Source: Metallyticus violacea
Taxonomy: Eukaryota; Arthropoda; Insecta; Mantodea; Metallyticidae
Direction: 5' to 3'
DNA length: 64,000 nt
Assembly (NCBI GenBank): GCA_030762175.1
Contig: CM060843.1
Coordinates: 30,910,001 to 30,974,000 of the forward strand
The first letter of the stretch is position 1. Each line of letters begins with the position of its first letter. Made by a program: the position numbers and the translations under genes. Below the pieces are notes generated by a model. That model did no database searches. It worked only from the letters and a program-made list of their open reading frames with translations, and was not told where the DNA came from. Positions 58,180 to 64,000 of this stretch are shown one piece after another.

Positions 58180-60145
58180 ATTGCAGATTGTGCAAAATTA
58201 TTGTAAGAAGACTGTGGGCAAGAATGGTCAACTGAGTCTATGAATTATCCTATTCAGGCCATGATAAATAAAGAAATTGGATTTTCTAAGCATCACAACA
58301 GTTTAATGTATCTCAGACAACATTGGAAAGGCACACCAAAAAGAAATTAGACAATTGAAATTATGAAATAAACAAAAAGAGAGGAAGTAAATTTCAGTAT
58401 ATATTTTTTCCCCAAGAACAAGAGAGAGAACTTGTTAACTATTTACTTATTATGGAGAGTAGGCTCTTTGGTCTGAATACAAAAGACCTATGTTCCTTAG
58501 CCTATCAATTAACAGAACATAATAATTTGAGTCACAAATTTAATTCCAATAGTAACATGGCTGGAAAAGATTGGGTGAAAAGCTTTCTAGCTAGGTATCC
58601 CAATTTAACAATTTGAGTGCCAGAAACTACCTCAGGACATGAACTAAGGGGTTTAACAAGGTGGTAGTAGACCAGTTTTTTCCTTTGTTGGAGAAATGTA
58701 TTGACACTCATCACTTAACTGGTGACAAAATCTATAACTGTGATGAAACAGGGGTCACAGTTAATCCAATCTAAAATCATAGCCTTAAATGAAAAATGTC
58801 AAATTGGAACCCTAATGTCTTCTGAATGGGAAGAGACTGTGACAGGTTTTGTGTATCAGCTGGATGAGCATTGATGCCTTCAATGTTAATATTTCCTAGA
58901 AAATGGAAACTACAAGAATTTGAACTAGTCTACCTGCTGGGATGGGCAGAGGTATCTGACGTAGATGGATTACTTTTGAATTATTTTTGGCATGGTTCCA
59001 TAAATTTATTGAATTTTCAAAGACAAGCAAGGAATTTCCTGTGTTGTTCATATTTGATGGACACTCTACTCACATTAAAAATCTAGAAGTTATAGACTTA
59101 GTATGAGTGAGTGGTGTCATCTTCCTTTGTCCACCTCCCACATATCCCACAAACAACCACTGGGTATGACTTTTCTTAAACCTTTAAGTGTGTATTGTGG
59201 TGATGAACACCGAAAATGGTTTTGTTGTAACCCTAGGAAGATTGTAACACTGTGGAAGGTTTCTACTACTTTTGGAGCTGCTTTTATACAAGCAGCAACT
59301 ATGAGGGCCATCCTCAAACGGTTTGAAACAACTGGAACTTGGCCTCCAAACAAGAATTCGTCAGCTAGTCTACTTTCTTGCCAGCAGATACAACAGACAT
59401 TAGAGAAGAACCAAGTGCAATACTAATTCAATCACTGCATCGTACTAAGCCAACATGGACTTAGCCATTTCATCCTGCTACTTCGGAAGTAGGCCTAAAC
59501 AAGCCTAGAGGGACTGAGACATCACATTCCAATCTCAACATCATGTCCAAAGCAGGAACTTCAAAAAGAACAGTGGATAATACCAATGAATCTGTTAAAA
59601 AACAATTCTCAATGAGAACCAATAAACGCAAAATGTTGAGTCACAGCCAGGATGTTCCTGGATGCCAGAAAAATCTTCAAAGTGGCATCACAGGAGATTG
59701 TGTTACCTGTCCCAAAGATTAAATGTGTAAGATCTACTTGGAGAAAGGGTAAAACTGCAATCTTAACAGAAGCCTCCTAAAAATGAATTGAAAGCTGCCT
59801 AGGAAAAGAAAATCTGAAGAGTAAAAAGCAAAGAAGGCACTGGAATCAAAAATGGAAATGGTGAGGCAAAGAAGAATCAGAAACCAAAAAGAACATGCTT
59901 AGAAAATAAAAACCAAAAAGACAACAAAAAAGCAAAGAAAGATGCTCAACAAGAATCTGAGTTGAGCAATAAGGCTGAAGATGATACTGAGTGTTTGTAT
60001 TGTAGGTACTTTTATTTATGTTCAGATGAAGGTTGAATTTGCTGTATAAAATACAGGAAGTGGGCCCATAATTCTTGCATGGTTGTTGACAGTGAAGACT
60101 ATGAAATAATTCTTATTTGTGAACTTTGCCAAGAGTAATATGACT
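58180..60145 (+). pseudogene. pogo/jerky-type (DDE_1) transposase relic with Cys-rich C-terminus
   Basis: Frame-shifted + strand relic. NYCKKTVGKNGQ opens a psq-like DNA-binding domain. GKDWVKSFLARYPNLTI is the CENP-B-type second DNA-binding motif, followed by VPETTSGHELRG. IYNCDETGVTVNP supplies the first Asp region, then a LNEKCQIGTL piece. In the 59103-59426 frame, PLSVYCGDEHRKWFC precedes ATMRAILKRFETTGTWPPNK, the end of the DDE_1 domain. At 59990-60140, ECLYCRYFYLCSDEG, CCIKYRKWAHNSC and ILICELCQE form a PHD-like Cys/His cluster seen at the C-terminus of several insect pogo-type transposases. Many stops; dead. Confidence 0.7.
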
Positions 60146-60327
60146 AGATGTTACATTGTAATATCCCAATCCCATTCTGCCCCAAGAGCAGGATGACAAT
60201 GTGCACTATTTAATTAAATCAATCATGGTTTTTTAATGTTTTACATAAAGTCAATATTAATAGTGCAAAATGAAGAGTAAATATGAAAAAAATGTGTTTC
60301 TGTTAAAAATGTGTTATAATTACCCAT

Positions 60328-60507
60328 TTTAAAAAAATTGAGTCGAGATTGTAACATACACATCATTAAATTCAATAAAAAGGAAGACTAGTTACAGGAG
60401 CCATTGCTCCTATCGTCAGTTCCTGGTTGACTGACAGTCTCAACTCAATTTTTTTAAAATGTTAATATTTGACATCACTGTTACAAAAGTTCACTATATT
60501 TTATATA
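60328..60507. mobile_element. PLE solo unit, family A
   Basis: Minus-strand 3' end with hammerhead-like sequence, joined at about 60440 to a + strand extension ending TTCACTATATTTTAT. Exact 12-bp target duplication ATAATTACCCAT at 60316-60327 and 60508-60519. No coding sequence. Confidence 0.85.
60382..60423 (-). ncRNA. Hammerhead-like sequence, family A, inactive
   Basis: CTGACGA is acceptable, and stems I (GGAA/TTCC) and II (GGAGC/GCTCC) are kept, but GAAA has become GTAA. Confidence 0.6.
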
Positions 60508-60557
60508 ATAATTACCCATATTTACCTCAGTATCTAAGATTAAGTATTAAGTACCCT

Positions 60558-60725
60558 TAGGTAAAAATTGTACTTACGAAGCTGTAGACAATGGAGTGGT
60601 AATATATCCTACATTAAATGTTCAGTTGTTAACACTAACTCCACTTACTTTTTAAAAACTAGTCCAAAGTTTTAAAAAAGTAAGTGGAGTTAGTGTTAAC
60701 AACTGAACACATTAATGTAGGATAT
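60558..60725. mobile_element. PLE solo unit, family B (near-perfect palindrome)
   Basis: Inverted arms of about 60 bp (GTAAGTGGAGTTAGTGTTAA and its complement) are separated by about 20 bp, with a left-only extension containing GAAGCTGTAGACAATGGAGT. Exact 12-bp target duplication ATTAAGTACCCT at 60546-60557 and 60726-60737. It lies 26 bp from the duplication of the previous unit. Confidence 0.85.
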
Positions 60726-61279
60726 ATTAAGTACCCTGTTTCCCTATTAATGTGTGATTTATAGTTTTATATTTAATGTAAAATAAATGATGTATGATTA
60801 AAAAAGTGAAAATATTAAAATATAACATAAACTGAAAAAAAAACATGTCTACTTTAACAAAAATGTAGCACTTATCACAAAAGTATTTTTATACTGCGGC
60901 TATCGAATAAAAAGCTGTTCGGTGGCGGCGGTGTAGAGGTAATAATAATAATAATAATGATGATGATGATAACAACTAATTGTATATCAAAAAAAAAAAA
61001 ACAACTTAATCTGCACCTATTGGGTTTTGATAAAACCTGGAATTTTCAGAAATCATATTATATTAATTTTTGGTTTTGCTGTACAGTAGGCTGTTTTAGG
61101 TGGTCATAGGTATGTTAAAATGCTATGGTGATAATAAAACTATATCACTTAAAAAATAGAAAAACCTCTTTTCTTAAAAACAGGTTTTGTGCATGTATCG
61201 AGATTTGAAAAAAGTTCAATTACTGGATGAAATGCAATAATCTAAAGAGGAGTAATTTCTACACATATCAACGTTATAT

Positions 61280-61540
61280 TTGCAAAATTATAAACAGTCA
61301 CATAAGTTGACAAAGTATGGGAAAGTTACCAAATTAGCAAATTCAAATTACCTACACATGTATAATGTTGGAATACTGCAAGGTTCAATACTATTTCTGA
61401 TTTATGTTTCAGATTGGCCTGAATCTCATAGCTATAAAATTGTATCATATGTCAGTAATAATTTCTGTTGTTTTCAGGAAATATACCATAAAGTTTCTTG
61501 TATCCAGCAATTATGGAACAAAACTAGTATTGAATAATAG
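61280..61540 (+). pseudogene. LINE reverse transcriptase fragment
   Basis: GILQGSILFLIYVSDWPESH and SYKIVSYVSNN correspond to the motif B GxxQGSxLxPxLFxxYxND region and a decayed motif C (YVSN for YADD) of Jockey/RTE-type reverse transcriptases. A few residues around the QGS motif are deleted. About 85 codons; no other LINE part is visible nearby. Confidence 0.5.
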
Positions 61541-61544
61541 AAAA

Positions 61545-62436
61545 TAATTTTATAGATTATGTAAAGACATACTGCAGCACGAGCATTTTTCATGTGGATT
61601 TTAAAAATTAAATTTTGAAACACAAACTTATTTGTAAGTACTTAATATACAGTCATCTATTAGTTCATAATACATAACATAATAAAAGCAATACCTAATG
61701 ACAATATTAATTATGGCCACGTGATATCGAGATTAGGGTAGCCAACATTGCAAATGCTAAGACAAAGTTGTAGCGCATGATGATGCTTTCATTAATTGTG
61801 TTCTAATAACACCCTTTTCCATTTTGTCCAACAGCTACATCTGTTTAGGCATTACACTTTTGCTTGTGCTTCATGAAATCCATCATGCAGTAGCAGATTA
61901 ATTCACTTAAGCTACTATGTACAGGTGTCAGTATGCAACTGTTACATTATCACATTTGCTACTGTGATACTGTAAACTGGGAAGCAATTCGATGTCTACA
62001 TGTGCATCTACTACACTATTAGAGGACAATGAAAATTCCACCAAAATCATCATGTGATGTTTATTTTTTCTTATTGAAAAGTGCCACTGTTTCGGTGCTA
62101 TCAGTTATTTTTATGCTTGATACATGGGTTCTACTGTATTAAAAGGATGTATTAGCAGAACTTAAAAATACATTTAAAAAACTAAAGAATTTGTGTTCTG
62201 TCACAAAAATAACAGATATAAGAAAAATAAATAAATTTAGAAGTAAACGATGAATCAATTGAATTATAAAGATATATTTACATTTTTAGGAATAATTCGT
62301 ATCAAAAATTAACAATTAAAAATCACACTATCATCTTTGTAGAAAAATTTATTTATAATTACATTTATACTGAAAAGTTATCATATTAAGGTCCACTCAT
62401 CCATAGTTCATATATTTAGTCAAGGATAGACAAAAT
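61545..62436. other. Unassigned AT-rich sequence
   Basis: Nothing recognised. Confidence 0.3.
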
Positions 62437-62722
62437 CAGTCCTAGTGGTCTAATAGTAGCCATATTTCCTTTATAGGCCCAAGGTTATGGGTACAAATCC
62501 AGTCAGGGTTGATGAATTTTTTTTATGGTATAAAAATATTAAGTATGGCCTCCTTCAGAATGGAAGTAAAGCCATGAGTACCATGTCATACATTTATGAC
62601 ACTTAAAACAATCTCTAGCACAAAGGAAGAGGTCTCTGAGCAACATCGGCCATTTCACATCCTGTATTGAATGGAACTTAATGACTAGAGAGTTAAAGAG
62701 TGCCCTTAAATAAAACCTTATA
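62437..62722 (+). repeat. tRNA-derived SINE, family 1
   Basis: Head TCAGTCCTAGTGGTCTAATA with B box GGTACAAATCC. Body AAGTATGGCCTCCTTCAGAA and tail AAATAAAACC. Diverged copy. Confidence 0.65.
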
Positions 62723-62983
62723 AATATATACAGAGCCTTCATTTGGAAGTGTGACTGGCTTAAAGGGGATTTGCCTGCCTGTTTCTAACTGGTTCTGTTA
62801 CCCCCCTCCACTTTCCCACCTTTCCGTGTGCTGACACGAATCTTCTTGCTGTGCAGGAGTTGGACATTGTGAGACCACATGTTTCAATGTTATAGTATGT
62901 GAGTGCTGTCATAATGCCAAAAAGTCTGTATACTTTAACATACAGAATCTTCATGTATGATTCTAATGTGACGACAAACTCAT

Positions 62984-63280
62984 GTAGTCAGTCCTGGTAG
63001 TCTAGTGGTAACCATACTTGCCTCATAGACCCAAGATTGGGGGTTTAATCCTGGCCAAGGTCGATAGATTTTTTTTCAATGTAATAATCCTAAGTAAGGC
63101 TTCCTTTGGAAGGAAAGCAAAGCTGTGAGTCATGTGTTGTTGATTTACAGCACATAAAAGAACCTCAAGGCTAAAAGAAGAGGTCTCTGAGCAAAATTTA
63201 CAGGCCATTTCATGCCCTCAATTGAATGGGATGCTGATGACCTGAAATGTTAATGAGCATTCATAAATAAACCAAATAAA
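62984..63280 (+). repeat. tRNA-derived SINE, family 1
   Basis: Head TCAGTCCTGGTAGTCTAGTG with B box GGTTTAATCC. Body AAGTAAGGCTTCCTTTGGAA, then TGATGACCTGAAATGTTAAT and an A-rich tail TAAATAAACC. About 260 bp after the previous copy, same orientation. Confidence 0.7.
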
Positions 63281-63284
63281 CAAA

Positions 63285-64000
63285 AAACTTATGTAGAGAA
63301 GTGAGAAGGCGATTTATAGGCATATTCCCTGCTAATCGTGTACCTCATAGATAAACTATCCTAATCTTGTGAATAGATTTAGGGAAATAGGATCTGTTCT
63401 TGATAAGAAATCAAAAGTAAAACACCATGTATAGAGGAAAAACTTGATTACATCAGAGAAAAGTTAGAACAAAGTCCAAAGAAATCTCCGAGAAAGCTTA
63501 CATAGGCATCAGAAATTTTGCAAACCTTGGTTTGGAATGCCAATAAATTTTTAAAATTAAAGTCATATAACTATAGTTCAGGAATTGCAACCATGCAATA
63601 ATGTGAGTAGAGTTAAATATTGCAATTGGGTGATGAATAATGTTCACATTCTATTGACCCATATCTAATTTTTTACGATGAGCATGGTTTTATTTACATA
63701 CCCTTGTAGTAAACTAAACAATAGATGCTAGAGTGTACAAAACTCAATCTTGTATGTAAAATGACTTGGATGATCAAAAATTGGTGTTTATATGCTGTAG
63801 AAATCTATGCACTTGAATTTAAGGGGCTATGAATATCCAACTTTGCTAGCAAACCCCTTTAAGCTGCCAAGCGTCCAAACAAGGGCTCTTTATAAGGATA
63901 GACAAAATACATATACCAAGCTCACATGATGTTAGGTATCAGTTAAAAGTATGCTGCAACTGGCATGAATCCCATACTTCACTCTTCTTCTTAACTATGC
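63285..64000. other. Unassigned sequence at the window end
   Basis: No feature supported. Confidence 0.3.

Overview
The window looks like a piece of an insect nuclear genome, probably a repeat-rich hemimetabolous species of the cockroach, termite or stick-insect kind. The grounds are AT-rich sequence, one spliced gene with very long introns, arthropod-type transposons throughout, tRNA-headed SINEs, and a nuclear copy of insect-type mitochondrial 16S rRNA. There are no bacterial features.

One host gene is recognisable: a secreted-type glutathione peroxidase on the + strand, about 219 codons in four phase-0 exons (10909-11097, 12739-12864, 28979-29122, 45080-45280). Its catalytic residue is encoded by an in-frame TGA at 12769-12771, in the selenocysteine context. 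A Form II SECIS element can be folded at 47005-47051, about 1.7 kb into the 3' UTR, with a polyadenylation signal at 47229-47234.

Nearly everything else is mobile DNA. Left of the gene (1-10.8 kb) are a decayed DUF4817/DDE transposon with terminal inverted repeats (792-2513), a second DDE fragment, three copies of a tRNA-derived SINE and a long CTT microsatellite. Intron 1 holds a mariner relic and a SINE. Intron 2 (16 kb) holds a hAT-like element with an 8-bp target duplication that contains two further insertions, a mariner with perfect terminal repeats, an R1-type LINE relic, a 5-kb minus-strand R1-like LINE with ORF1 and ORF2, and an exact 187-bp tandem duplication. Intron 3 (16 kb) holds a second mariner, a long Penelope-like element (PLE), LINE fragments and two composite PLE insertions. 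Right of the gene (47.3-64 kb) lie a 780-bp polypyrimidine tract, a mariner, a hAT fragment, more PLEs, piggyBac and pogo/jerky relics, and SINEs.

The most unusual signal is the Penelope-like material. At least five PLE families are present. Seven insertions share one plan: PLE 3' ends in inverted orientation, a short extension on one side only, and a 9-12 bp target-site duplication. Two of the insertions enclose foreign DNA inside the target duplication. One encloses a mitochondrial 16S fragment (54180-54350). The other encloses a 1.43-kb hAT+mariner segment (41044-42474) whose near-identical inverted copy lies about 8 kb away. The PLE 3' ends carry type I hammerhead ribozymes that overlap the stop codon of the PLE reading frame. 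All readable copies share an extra U after the CUGANGA box.
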